Assembly (NCBI RefSeq): GCF_009905545.1
Contig: NZ_JAAALB010000015.1
Location: forward strand, 1-64,000
Reading direction: 5' to 3'
DNA length: 64,000 nt
Source: Cellulophaga sp. BC115SP
GTDB taxonomy: Bacteria; Bacteroidota; Bacteroidia; Cytophagales; Spirosomataceae
Below the pieces are notes generated by a model. It saw only the letters and a list, made by a program, of their open reading frames with translations. It was not told the DNA's origin and did not search any database. The position numbers and the translations under genes are program-made. Shown piece by piece: positions 8,456 to 16,430 of the stretch (position 1 is the first letter of the stretch; each line of letters opens with the position of its first letter).

Positions 8456-9112
8456 TTAAGGTTCGACAAGCCCGTGTTTGATGGCCCATTGCATTAAGCC
8501 AATACTGGTATTGACTCCTATTTTTTTCATAAGATTTCTTCTATGAGTGTGTACTGTGTTTAAAGCCAAAAACAACTTTTCACTTATTTCTACACTCGAT
8601 TTATTTTGTAAAACTAATCTCACAATTTCTAGTTCTCGTGGGGTTAGTGGCACTTCATCATTTAAAGTTGAATATCCACTTGGATTTTCTGGATTAGGAA
8701 TTTCAGCAAGCTTTTTTACTATTTTTTCACTGAAATATTTTTGTCCGTTCGACACTGTTTCTATTGCCTGCAATAGCTCTGGACGCTCAGCACTCTTCAT
8801 GACATACGCATAAATTCCAGCTTGTAAGCCTTCTTTTATATCGGTTGCCTCTTCGCTCATAGTTAACAGAATTACCTTCACCTTAGGATATTTTTCCCGT
8901 AAACGCATCGTCATGCTAATCCCATTTAGTAAGGGCATTTGTAAATCGGCGATAATGATGTCTGGCTGTGCACTTTCGACAAAGTTAAGAGCCTGCCAAC
9001 CATTATTTACTGTTCCAATTACCTCTAGATCCTCTTGTAAATCGAGGAGCATTCCTAGACTTTCGGCTACTAATGGATGATCGTCAGCAATTAATATTTT
9101 GATTGATGGCAT
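8456..9112 (-). CDS. NarL/FixJ-type response regulator
   Basis: From the ATG at 9112 the protein has 218 residues beginning MPSIKILIADDHPLVAESL; the frame extends 18 codons upstream but those residues do not fit the receiver. The receiver domain has the acidic pair D10-D11, phosphoacceptor D56 (IIIADLQMP), the LLTMS switch region and the YVMKS lysine. The C-terminal LuxR-type helix-turn-helix (LTPRELEIVRLVLQ ... NTVHTHRRNLMKK) binds DNA. It heads the operon with the 163-residue protein, APH kinase and HopA1 gene, and its likely partner is the HisKA_3 kinase at 3020-4963, so it probably autoregulates this locus. Confidence 0.92.
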   Translation of the reverse strand: MPSIKILIADDHPLVAESLGMLLDLQEDLEVIGTVNNGWQALNFVESAQPDIIIADLQMPLLNGISMTMRLREKYPKVKVILLTMSEEATDIKEGLQAGIYAYVMKSAERPELLQAIETVSNGQKYFSEKIVKKLAEIPNPENPSGYSTLNDEVPLTPRELEIVRLVLQNKSSVEISEKLFLALNTVHTHRRNLMKKIGVNTSIGLMQWAIKHGLVEP

Positions 9113-9542
9113 GATGAATGTGTGGCTTAAAAGTTCTTTACAAAGCACCAAACAAGAAACTATCAATTAGACCTTTGATAAGATAACCATCTGATGCACA
9201 GATTTATTACAAATAAATCTGTTAATAAAATGTTAAAGTGATTAAAGTCGCAAAAAATAATCAGTAGCAAGAACATTTTAGTTGAATTATTCAAAATTCA
9301 ATTTTTATGGAGTATATTCCTATACCTAATAGTAAGTAAATTTAGGGGAGTAAATAGAAGATGGGAATCAATCTTAAAATGACATTATCCAAACTAGTCT
9401 ACAGGATAAATCCTGAAGACTAAAGTTTAGAAGTGCCAACGAAATAATTGAAACATTTTACAATTATCTATAGTGCAATACATAAACTGACGATTTCTTA
9501 CATACAAGTAAGTCTCAGTTTTTTGCTCAGTGAATATCCTTT
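9113..9542. other. 430 bp intergenic region with a dyad at 9395-9422
   Basis: No convincing ORF. The only clear structure is TAGTCTACAGGAT (9395-9407) against ATCCTGAAGACTA (9410-9422), an inverted repeat with one mismatched pair. It lies between the response-regulator start and the next gene's stop and could be a terminator stem for transcription arriving from the right or a regulator site. The rest is AT-rich and should hold the promoter of the 9112 operon. Confidence 0.4.
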
Positions 9543-10601
9543 TTATTGGATAAGTACCACTTGCTGACAGTACAGCTCTCTTAAATTAGATTTATTAACT
9601 TTGAATACCATCACAAAAGGTGAATTGTCTACTGATAGGTTCTGTTCTACGTCGTATTTGTCGGCGATGGCTTTCCAATATTGGCAAAGATAGCTGGTCA
9701 TGGAGCGAGTAGATTTGTTTTCGATACCAGAAATAAAATAGGCCGTAATAATCCGATTATTGGGTAGTTGCATTGGGACTTTTGCCAAAAAACCTACATC
9801 AAACTCGGTATTACTTTCATAATAATCGCTCCAAAGTATTTGTTCCAAAATCTGATTATAATACCTTACTCTGAATCGTGTTTTATATTCATCGAACTCG
9901 ATATAAGCGCCCAATTCTTGCTGTAAAGCCCATTTGACAAAATAATTAGAATAAAAACCTATCGCAAACACACAGTCCACTTTGTCCCAAGGAGCGTCTG
10001 ATTCTTTCAAAAAATATTGTCCATGCTCTAGTTTTACCAAGTCTTGGTCATAATGCCTTTTGGGCAAAATGTAATTACTTTCGTGAAAAAGGTCTATGAT
10101 TTCAAGCAAACATTCGGTATCTCTCGAATCTACTGTTTGTTCATCGCTTCTTGGCGATTTTCCTTCAAATAACCCACTTGGATTTTGTTGATCTTTAGCG
10201 TCAAATATCGCCTGAATCATCCAAATTTTACTTTCTTTTTTGATGCCAAAAAAGTCTAAAAGATTCATCGAAAACTGGTCGAGATAAGCCTGTGGGGTTT
10301 CATATCCAAGAAATTTCACAAACATGACCAAATAGTCTTCTTGAAAATTGACTACCTTTTTGGTTTGCACCTCATTCATTTTTCGCCAGAGGTACATATT
10401 ATTAAAGGTTGCCGAAAAACTCAATCCAGTATTTTCTTCCAGTACTAATTGAAAATAGGTTTTCTCGAGCTTCGGTTCGGTCATTTTCCAAATATGTGTT
10501 TCAGACCCTCGAAACGTTTTCCCTCTCTTGGTAAGCTCTTGTTGAAGTTTAGTTTTTACTTCTGCATATAATTTTTCGCAAACGTTTTTCTCTATGTTCA
10601 T
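9543..10601 (-). CDS. Two-part hypothetical protein, putative N-terminal HTH-like and C-terminal ligand-binding domain
   Basis: 352 residues, no signal peptide or membrane helix. Residues 1-110 resemble a Bacteroidota N-terminal domain of the form LSxSTLxRxW...LxxLAxYLGYxxWxxF (here LSFSATFNNMYLWRK and VKFLGYETPQAYLDQF). From about residue 200 there is a second domain beginning DCVFAIGFYSNYFVKWAL, which looks like a Rossmann-type nucleotide or ligand pocket, followed by strands such as FDVGFLAKVPMQL and ITAYFISGIENKSTRSM. That architecture suggests a sensor or regulator, possibly defence-related, but I cannot name the family. It stands alone, divergent from the sugar transporter operon. Confidence 0.6.
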   Translation of the reverse strand: MNIEKNVCEKLYAEVKTKLQQELTKRGKTFRGSETHIWKMTEPKLEKTYFQLVLEENTGLSFSATFNNMYLWRKMNEVQTKKVVNFQEDYLVMFVKFLGYETPQAYLDQFSMNLLDFFGIKKESKIWMIQAIFDAKDQQNPSGLFEGKSPRSDEQTVDSRDTECLLEIIDLFHESNYILPKRHYDQDLVKLEHGQYFLKESDAPWDKVDCVFAIGFYSNYFVKWALQQELGAYIEFDEYKTRFRVRYYNQILEQILWSDYYESNTEFDVGFLAKVPMQLPNNRIITAYFISGIENKSTRSMTSYLCQYWKAIADKYDVEQNLSVDNSPFVMVFKVNKSNLRELYCQQVVLIQ

Positions 10602-10715
10602 CTTTTTCAGACTGTTCCAAATTGTTCCGATTTGTTACAAAAATAGTACAATATATTCAAAACATTCTTACTAAAAATAGAATAAAACAAATAATTAATT
10701 ACACCACTACCTTTA

Positions 10716-10723
10716 TATTTTTG
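10716..10723 (+). promoter_or_regulatory. Possible -7 box (TATTTTTG) upstream of the sugar transporter
   Basis: TATTTTTG fits TAnnTTTG and lies 138 bp before the transporter ATG, giving a long leader. No -33 TTTG at ideal spacing. Weak support. Confidence 0.3.
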
Positions 10724-10860
10724 CATTCATTCTTTGATAAATACCAAAACAGCTATCAGAAATTGGCATTAAGCTTTGGGCAGAAAAGCAGAAAGTGTTT
10801 AATAATGATTCTGATAAATGTTTTACTATTAAGGATACTTCAATCTCTAAAAAATAATCG

Positions 10861-12171
10861 ATGAACAATAAACTGATACTTTGGGCAATTACGGTGGGTT
10901 TGGGGGGCTTCCTATTTGGTCTTGACACTGCTGTAATTTCGGGTGCTGAACTCGAAATTCAAAAATTATGGAATCTCGATAGCTGGACGCATGGTTTGGC
11001 AGTTGCCATTGCTTTATATGGTACGGTAATTGGCGCTGCGTTTGGTGGTATTCCTGCCGATAAGTACGGACGTAAAAACACACTATTGTGGATTGGTATC
11101 CTGTTTTTCCTATCGTCGGTTGGGGCAGCAATTGCTTCTGGCGTAAATATGTTTATGGTTTTCCGATTTATTGGGGGTTTGAGCATAGGGGCATCATCGG
11201 TGGTTGCGCCTGTGTATATTTCCGAAATTGCTCCGCCAAAATACCGTGGTCGTATGGTGATTTCATTCCAAGCAAACATTGTTTTTGGTATTCTGATTGC
11301 TTATGTGTCTAACTATCTACTTCAAGGCGGTGCCGATTCGTGGCGTTGGATGTTAGGTGTTGTGGCTTTTCCTTCATTACTATTCTCAGTTTTGATGCTA
11401 TTTACTCCTGAAACACCAAGATGGTTATTGCTTTACAAAGGTGACGAAGCCAAAGCAAGAGAAGTATTGGCAATTACGGAAGAAAACGTCATGGGCGCTG
11501 TCAATGAAATTATGGTGTCAGCTAAACAAGAAGCATCAAGCAGCACAGATAAACTTTTCTCGAAAAAATACTTCTTCCCGCTCCTATTGGCCTTTTTATT
11601 CTCTTTCTTCAATCAGGCATCGGGTATCAATGCGGTGATTTATTATGCACCTCGTATTTTCGAAATGACAGGTTTGGGTAAAGAAGGGGCATTACTTTCA
11701 ACCTCGGGAATTGGTGTTTTCAACTTAATTTTCACGATTATTGGTTGGTATTTGATTGACCGCTACGGCCGTCGAGTATTGATGTATATTGGTTCGATTG
11801 GCTATATTATCTCATTGGCATTGATTGCCATGGCTTTCTATAATGAATCTTACGCCTACGTTCCGTACTATGTATTCGCCTTCATTGGTGCACACGCAAT
11901 CGGACAAGGCTCTGTGATTTGGGTATTTATTTCTGAAATTTTCCCTAACTCAGTTCGTGCTTCGGGTATGGCTTTCGGCTCATTGACTCACTGGGTATTT
12001 GCGGCGTTGATTGCCAATTTCTTTCCATACTTTGCAGACCATCTAGGTGGTGGTCCCATCTTCGCCTTTTTCAGTGTCATGATGGTTTTCCAATTGATTT
12101 ATGTCTGGAAAATGATGCCAGAAACCAAAGGTGTTTCGCTCGAAGATTTGCAAAAAAGATTGATTCATTAA
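10861..12171 (+). CDS. Sugar porter family MFS transporter
   Basis: 436 residues with 12 predicted membrane helices. Sugar-porter signatures are present: GGFLFGLDTAVISGA in helix 1, DKYGRKN after helix 2, a GLSIGASSVVAPVYISEIAP stretch with PKYRGRM after helix 4, PETPRWLL before the central loop, QASGINAVIYYAPRIF in helix 7, DRYGRRVL and the closing PETKGVSLE. It should import a hexose or pentose by proton symport. It is followed after 20 bp by a VOC protein and then by a PfkB sugar kinase, so the three genes look like an uptake-and-phosphorylation operon; fructose is plausible but not proven. Confidence 0.93.
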   Translation: MNNKLILWAITVGLGGFLFGLDTAVISGAELEIQKLWNLDSWTHGLAVAIALYGTVIGAAFGGIPADKYGRKNTLLWIGILFFLSSVGAAIASGVNMFMVFRFIGGLSIGASSVVAPVYISEIAPPKYRGRMVISFQANIVFGILIAYVSNYLLQGGADSWRWMLGVVAFPSLLFSVLMLFTPETPRWLLLYKGDEAKAREVLAITEENVMGAVNEIMVSAKQEASSSTDKLFSKKYFFPLLLAFLFSFFNQASGINAVIYYAPRIFEMTGLGKEGALLSTSGIGVFNLIFTIIGWYLIDRYGRRVLMYIGSIGYIISLALIAMAFYNESYAYVPYYVFAFIGAHAIGQGSVIWVFISEIFPNSVRASGMAFGSLTHWVFAALIANFFPYFADHLGGGPIFAFFSVMMVFQLIYVWKMMPETKGVSLEDLQKRLIH

Positions 12172-12191
12172 TCAAAAACAGCATTTTCACT

Positions 12192-12602
12192 ATGTCATTA
12201 GTCTTAAAAAAAATACAGCATATAGGTATTCCTGTCACTAATCTCGAAAAATCAGAGGCGTTTTATCAAAGTTTAGGTTTTGAAAACGTCATGGGTTCTT
12301 CCTTTGAGCACCCTGAGGGAAAAGGGAAAGTTGCCATGATGAAAAGTGGTGAAATTATCATCGAAATTTATCAATTTCCTGAGGTAGTTTTACCCGAAAT
12401 TGCTAACAGAAAAGATGGACATGTTGACCATATTGCTTTTGATGTGGAAAATATAGACCAGACTTTTGAAACCTTAAAAGCTAGAGGATATGAAATTTTT
12501 GAAGAAGTGCCTGTTTTTCTTCCTTTCTGGAAAAATGGCTGTAAATACTTCAATATCAAAGGACCAGACGGTGAACGATTGGAGTTCAATCAAGTTTTAT
12601 AA
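12192..12602 (+). CDS. VOC (glyoxalase/bleomycin resistance) family protein
   Basis: 136 residues with the two beta-alpha-beta-beta-beta modules of the vicinal-oxygen-chelate fold. Module 1 begins IQHIGIPVTNLEKSEAFYQS, giving metal ligand H12; module 2 contains HVDHIAFDVENID; the last strand GPDGERLEFNQ supplies the conserved Glu. Members bind a divalent metal and act on small substrates; the specific reaction is not evident. Its place between a sugar transporter and a sugar kinase suggests a role in carbohydrate handling, for example as an isomerase or epimerase (inference). Confidence 0.88.
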   Translation: MSLVLKKIQHIGIPVTNLEKSEAFYQSLGFENVMGSSFEHPEGKGKVAMMKSGEIIIEIYQFPEVVLPEIANRKDGHVDHIAFDVENIDQTFETLKARGYEIFEEVPVFLPFWKNGCKYFNIKGPDGERLEFNQVL

Positions 12603-12650
12603 GTTTCACTGAATTTTGACAAACAAATAACGATTTAATTTTTCAGAAAA

Positions 12651-13571
12651 ATGCAACAATATATCTGCTGTTTTGGTGAAGTTTTGTGGGATATGCTTCC
12701 CAGTGGCAAATTGCCTGGAGGTGCACCAATGAATGTGGCGACGCATTTGCAAAACTTGGGTATTCCTGCCAAAATGATTAGTCGAGTAGGAAAGGATGAG
12801 TTAGGAGCAGAAATTAAAGCTTTTCTGGAAAGTAAAAATTGTACTACTGAATGGATTCAAGAAGATGAAACGCTCAATACAGGCTGGGTAAAAGTGCAAT
12901 TATCTGAAAAAAATGAGGCAACTTATACCATTGTTCACCCTGTGGCATGGGATTTTATTCAGACCAATGACACCGTTCAGCAATTAGTAAATCAGGCTTC
13001 TGCTTTGGTATTTGGCACATTGGCAAGTCGTGATGATACCTCGTATCAAACGCTTTTGAGTATTTTGAAAAATTTGCCACAAGAAACTCATGTTTTGAAG
13101 GTATTCGATATTAATCTTCGTCCTCCACATTACTCACAAAGTTTGATTGAAGAGTTTTTACAATATGCTGATATTGTAAAATTAAATGAAGACGAACTAA
13201 AAATTGTGGCAAAATGGTACGACATAGCAGGAGATGAAGAAAAGCAATTGCGTGAAATTAGCCAGAAATTCGACATTAAAACTTTAATAGTAACCAAAGG
13301 TGGCGACGGAGCGATTCTGTTAAGATTAGAAAATGATGGTAAAAAACATTTTTATCAACAAGCAGGATACAAAGTGGTCGTGGCAGACACCATCGGAAGT
13401 GGCGATTCATTTTTAGCAGGTTTTCTCAAAAATATTCTTAATGGAAAATCCTCAGAATACGCGCTCAATTTTGCCTGTGCCATTGGTGCTGTTGTAGCTT
13501 CTCACAGCGGAGCTAATCCTGCTATTTCCGAGGCTGATATTGAGGAAGTGATGGTAGGGGTTAGGGGTTAG
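12651..13571 (+). CDS. PfkB-family carbohydrate kinase, fructokinase-like
   Basis: 306 residues. The N-terminal part has CFGEVLWDMLPSGKLPGGAP, the substrate-binding start of bacterial fructokinases, with the MNVATHLQNLG helix and the SRVGKDELG signature. The C-terminal ATP-binding motif is DTIGSGDSFLAGFL, in which GSGD supplies the anion hole and the catalytic Asp. It should phosphorylate a hexose, most likely fructose, at the C6 hydroxyl. It is third in the transporter/VOC/kinase operon, with a 48 bp gap from the VOC gene. Confidence 0.9.
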   Translation: MQQYICCFGEVLWDMLPSGKLPGGAPMNVATHLQNLGIPAKMISRVGKDELGAEIKAFLESKNCTTEWIQEDETLNTGWVKVQLSEKNEATYTIVHPVAWDFIQTNDTVQQLVNQASALVFGTLASRDDTSYQTLLSILKNLPQETHVLKVFDINLRPPHYSQSLIEEFLQYADIVKLNEDELKIVAKWYDIAGDEEKQLREISQKFDIKTLIVTKGGDGAILLRLENDGKKHFYQQAGYKVVVADTIGSGDSFLAGFLKNILNGKSSEYALNFACAIGAVVASHSGANPAISEADIEEVMVGVRG

Positions 13572-13789
13572 GGAAAAACGCTCCCACATCCTATCTAATC
13601 ACTTTTTCAACTTTTTTCGAAAAAAACTAAACCCTATACCCTCACCCCTAGTGCCTTAAAAAGATATTCTCTGAGTACAACCAAATATGGAGTTCAACTC
13701 CTTTGGGGACTTTAAACAAAGCCGCACAATTTGTCACTGAAGTCCCTACTTTATATTGTCGCATTAACCATTTATATAAATTTGATAGA

Positions 13790-13827
13790 GGAAAATAGGG
13801 CAGTCGATATTTGACTGCCCTATTTCC
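13790..13827. terminator. Strong intrinsic terminator-type hairpin
   Basis: GGAAAATAGGGCAGTC (13790-13805) pairs with GACTGCCCTATTTCC (13813-13827) around a short loop, with one bulged A. It is A-rich before and after rather than T-rich, so direction is unclear; it may close the sugar operon. Confidence 0.6.
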
Positions 13828-13867
13828 AAACAAAAATTTTAACACTATCTATCCCCTTTCAACAATG

Positions 13868-13905
13868 CCGTAGGAAGCTTCTGTTTCCTGCGGTTTTTTA
13901 TTTTT
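13868..13905 (+). terminator. Rho-independent terminator inside a nested inverted repeat
   Basis: CCGTAGGAA (13868-13876) pairs with TTCCTGCGG (13885-13893, one G-T pair) and is followed by TTTTTTATTTTT. An outer pair AACACTAT (13841-13848) and ATAGTGTT (13906-13913) encloses the whole structure, unusual for a simple terminator. Confidence 0.7.
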
Positions 13906-14033
13906 ATAGTGTTGCATTTCAGCACCTTACCAACATATACAAACCAGATACTCAATTAAAACCTTGCGATACATATTACATAAACTAAAGGTTTATCTTT
14001 ACTAAAATTGAACCTTAAATAAAGCTTTACTTT

Positions 14034-14738
14034 ATGAAAAAACATATACTTCTGTCGCTATTCCTCCTTTGTGTAACTTCCAATTTGACATTTTCTCAAA
14101 ATGGGTTGTTTCATCGCTACACAGATTCTACATTATTGGTGAGAGATGCCAACGTGGTTAGACTCAAATATCAAATCAGAATTGCTCAAAAATTAGGTAA
14201 TATTTTACCAAAAGCTAAGGCTATTTTAAACACGAGTCCCTATTTGGTGTACTGGGATAATGATTTGTTTACCGTTAATTTACCCATTTGGTCACAGGTA
14301 ATCGAGCCTCAAAAAGCCTTTTTTACCGAACTAAACAAGAGTAAAAGTAAAGGAGAAGAAATGTTTGGGTTATTCTTCAATGGCTTTTATATCATCCATG
14401 AATTAGGGCATGGAACTGATGCTTATTTGACCAAAAAAGCTAATCGAAAATATTTAGATTTCTACGAGGGAGAATATTTAGCCAATCAAATTGCCATTGC
14501 TTATTGGCAAGAAGCAGGCTATGAGAAAGAATTACAAAAATGCTATCAGTATGCTTTGAAATTTACCAAACAGCTTGCCAATCCTATTCCAAAGGGGGAA
14601 GACCCAATTAAGTTTTTTAATAGCAAATATGAAGAGCTATCAAGGGATCCATACAAATATGGCTATTATCAATTTAAACAGTTTGTCGAGATTTATGAAA
14701 ATAGAAAAACGCTTCGTCTCGACGATTTGCTTAAATAA
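14034..14738 (+). CDS. Secreted HExxH putative metallopeptidase
   Basis: 234 residues with a signal peptide (MKKHILLSLFLLCVTSNLTF, cleavage near SQNG). The centre has YIIHELGHGTDAY: H122-E123-x-x-H126 forms the gluzincin-type zinc site. The segment YEGEYLANQIAIAYW about 30 residues later offers a Glu as third ligand, as in HExxH...E peptidases. The protein is short, with no pro-domain. It is probably a periplasmic or exported peptidase of unassigned family; function is inferred from the motif only. A perfect terminator follows the stop. Confidence 0.7.
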   Translation: MKKHILLSLFLLCVTSNLTFSQNGLFHRYTDSTLLVRDANVVRLKYQIRIAQKLGNILPKAKAILNTSPYLVYWDNDLFTVNLPIWSQVIEPQKAFFTELNKSKSKGEEMFGLFFNGFYIIHELGHGTDAYLTKKANRKYLDFYEGEYLANQIAIAYWQEAGYEKELQKCYQYALKFTKQLANPIPKGEDPIKFFNSKYEELSRDPYKYGYYQFKQFVEIYENRKTLRLDDLLK

Positions 14739-14771
14739 TTACCCTTTGTGACTATTTGTAGAAAACTCTTT

Positions 14772-14801
14772 ATAACCTCACCAAGTGTGAGGTTATTTTT
14801 T
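14772..14801 (+). terminator. Rho-independent terminator of the HExxH gene
   Basis: TAACCTCAC and GTGAGGTTA form a perfect stem around a CAAGT loop, followed by a T-run. It sits inside the upstream extension of the MATE reading frame, so translation of MATE from the GTG at 14748 is unlikely. Confidence 0.85.
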
Positions 14802-14803
14802 TG

Positions 14804-14811
14804 TAATTTTG
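14804..14811 (+). promoter_or_regulatory. -7 box (TAATTTTG) of the MATE gene
   Basis: TAATTTTG is an exact TAnnTTTG match directly after the preceding terminator and 39 bp before the TTG at 14850. The position supports the short MATE start. Confidence 0.5.
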
Positions 14812-14849
14812 CCCTCCGAATTTTATCAACAACAAAACCATCCATTCTC

Positions 14850-16208
14850 TTGAATACTTTTCTCAATCGTTATAAATCTGATTTTAAAGCTACTTTTAAC
14901 CTTGCACTACCCATTATTACCGCTCAAGTTGGGGTAATGTTAATGGGTTTTGCAGACACCGTACAAGTAGGTCGAATGGCACAAGGATCAGTACCTGCGC
15001 TTGCAGCTGCCGCCGACGCCAATGGAATTTTCTTTAATATTGCCATTATTGGCTATATCTGCTTACAAGTGGTGGCACCGCTTGTTTCCTCAGCTCAATC
15101 GTCAAACAACCCAGGCGAATGCAAGCAACTCTTACGTGCAAGTGTAGTGGTCTCACTCATTATGAGCGTGATATGCGCCGTGCTTATCGTGTTGATTGGA
15201 TTGAATATTGATTTGTTGAAACAGCCGAAAGAAATCAAATCTATGACACTAGATTTTCTTTGGATAATAACCATTTCCATTTTTCCTTCTTTTGTATTTT
15301 CTGCCATTAAAAGTTTTACTGATGGACTTTCTCATACTAAGGTTGCGATGCAAATCACCGTAAGTGCCTTATTGCTTAATGTTGTCTTAAATCATTTTTT
15401 AATCAATGGTTACAAAGATATCATTCCTGCATTAGGCTTGAATGGCGCTGGTTATGCTACTTTAACTGCCAGAACTTATATGGCGATTGCTATTATAGTT
15501 TATACCCTTCGAGACAAAACATTCAAACCGTATTTACAAGCCTCCACACAAGGTTTGGATTCTATCAAAACACTGGTTGGCAAAATAATGAAGCTCGGAA
15601 TTCCGAGTGGTTTTCAGGGATTTAGTGAGGTTGCAGCCTTCTATGGCGCAGTGGTAATGATGGGTTGGATAAGTTTACCACACAAAGCTGCACACCAAGT
15701 AGCGATTGGTTTTGTGTCCATGACCTTTATGGCTGCTACGGGTATAGGCGCTGCTGGAGGTATTCGTGTAGGTTCGGGTATGGGTGAAAAAAACAGAAAA
15801 ATGATCATCGATGCAGGGACTTCTGCTCTATTAATGGGCTTGCTATTTATGGGCACTTGCAGTCTTATATTTTTGATATTCAATGATTTTTTGGCGAGTT
15901 ATGTCAAAGATGACCAAGTTGTAGCACTTGCAGCCGAATTGATTATTTGGGGAGGAATATTTCAGCTATTCGATGGAACACAGGCTGTTAGTGTAGGTAT
16001 CTTACGAGGCATGGCGGATGTAAATGTTCCTACCATTATTACTTTTATTGCCTATTGGGTGGTAGGTTTGCCGATGTGCTATTTCTTGGGTTTTGTGCTA
16101 GATTTAAAACATATTGGTATCTGGATTGGACTCACTTCTAGCTTATTTGTTTCAGCATCTCTATTGAGTTGGAGATTTTATGTAAAAGCCAATAAACTGT
16201 GGCATTAA
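14850..16208 (+). CDS. MATE family multidrug/cation efflux transporter (NorM type)
   Basis: About 452 residues from the chosen TTG, 12 predicted membrane helices. It begins NTFLNRYKSDFKATFNLALP and has the MATE pattern P-I-I-T-x-Q in helix 1, GFADTVQVGR in helix 2, and the second-half counterpart beginning KLGIPSGFQGFSEVAAFYGA. It should export organic cations or drugs in exchange for Na+ or H+. The longer frame from a GTG at 14748 runs through a terminator and the promoter box, so the TTG at 14850 is preferred; there is no ATG in that stretch. Monocistronic, converging on the DinB-type gene. Confidence 0.9.
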   Translation: MNTFLNRYKSDFKATFNLALPIITAQVGVMLMGFADTVQVGRMAQGSVPALAAAADANGIFFNIAIIGYICLQVVAPLVSSAQSSNNPGECKQLLRASVVVSLIMSVICAVLIVLIGLNIDLLKQPKEIKSMTLDFLWIITISIFPSFVFSAIKSFTDGLSHTKVAMQITVSALLLNVVLNHFLINGYKDIIPALGLNGAGYATLTARTYMAIAIIVYTLRDKTFKPYLQASTQGLDSIKTLVGKIMKLGIPSGFQGFSEVAAFYGAVVMMGWISLPHKAAHQVAIGFVSMTFMAATGIGAAGGIRVGSGMGEKNRKMIIDAGTSALLMGLLFMGTCSLIFLIFNDFLASYVKDDQVVALAAELIIWGGIFQLFDGTQAVSVGILRGMADVNVPTIITFIAYWVVGLPMCYFLGFVLDLKHIGIWIGLTSSLFVSASLLSWRFYVKANKLWH

Positions 16209-16272
16209 AATATGAGACAGTTCCTGATTTATTGAATGTTGAATGAGTGATTTAGTGATTGTTTTAAAAATA

Positions 16273-16372
16273 GTAGAGACGCAATGCTTTGCGTCTTAAG
16301 CTGAGTCAGCCAGTATAGTAATATCAATATGCTAAACAACTCAAAATTAGACGCGAAATATTGCGTCTCTAC
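16273..16372. repeat. Dispersed repeat family 1, copy with 12-bp inverted ends
   Basis: A 100 bp element starting GTAGAGACGCAA and ending TTGCGTCTCTAC, exact inverted ends. Each end contains its own small palindrome around GACGCAA/TTGCGTC. The spacer (AAGCTGAGT, then AGTATAGTAATATC) recurs in the copy at 38707. It lies between the convergent MATE and DinB-type genes and has no ORF, which fits a REP- or MITE-type element. Confidence 0.75.
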
Positions 16373-16430
16373 AAATAAAATATGTAGTAAAAAATCACTC
16401 AATCACAATTCACTAAATTAATCATATCAT

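Larger units (their letters stand above)
13572..14033. other. 462 bp intergenic region with two terminator-like hairpins
   Basis: No real gene is seen; the 65-codon minus-strand frame at 13648-13845 spans a hairpin and lacks protein character. A GGGGTTAGGG-type segment around 13555-13575 is echoed by TACCCTCACCCCTA near 13635-13650. Two strong hairpins (13790-13827 and 13868-13905, listed separately) follow, then AT-rich sequence leading to the next gene, with TATCTTTA at 13994-14001 as a near-consensus -7 box. Confidence 0.5.

Noticed and set aside
10622-10864. Plus-strand 80-codon ORF before the sugar transporter
   Set aside because: AT-driven frame in an intergenic region; no protein-like pattern, and it runs into the transporter start.
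13648-13845. Minus-strand 65-codon ORF
   Set aside because: It spans a terminator-type hairpin, has no domain and no neighbours to support it.
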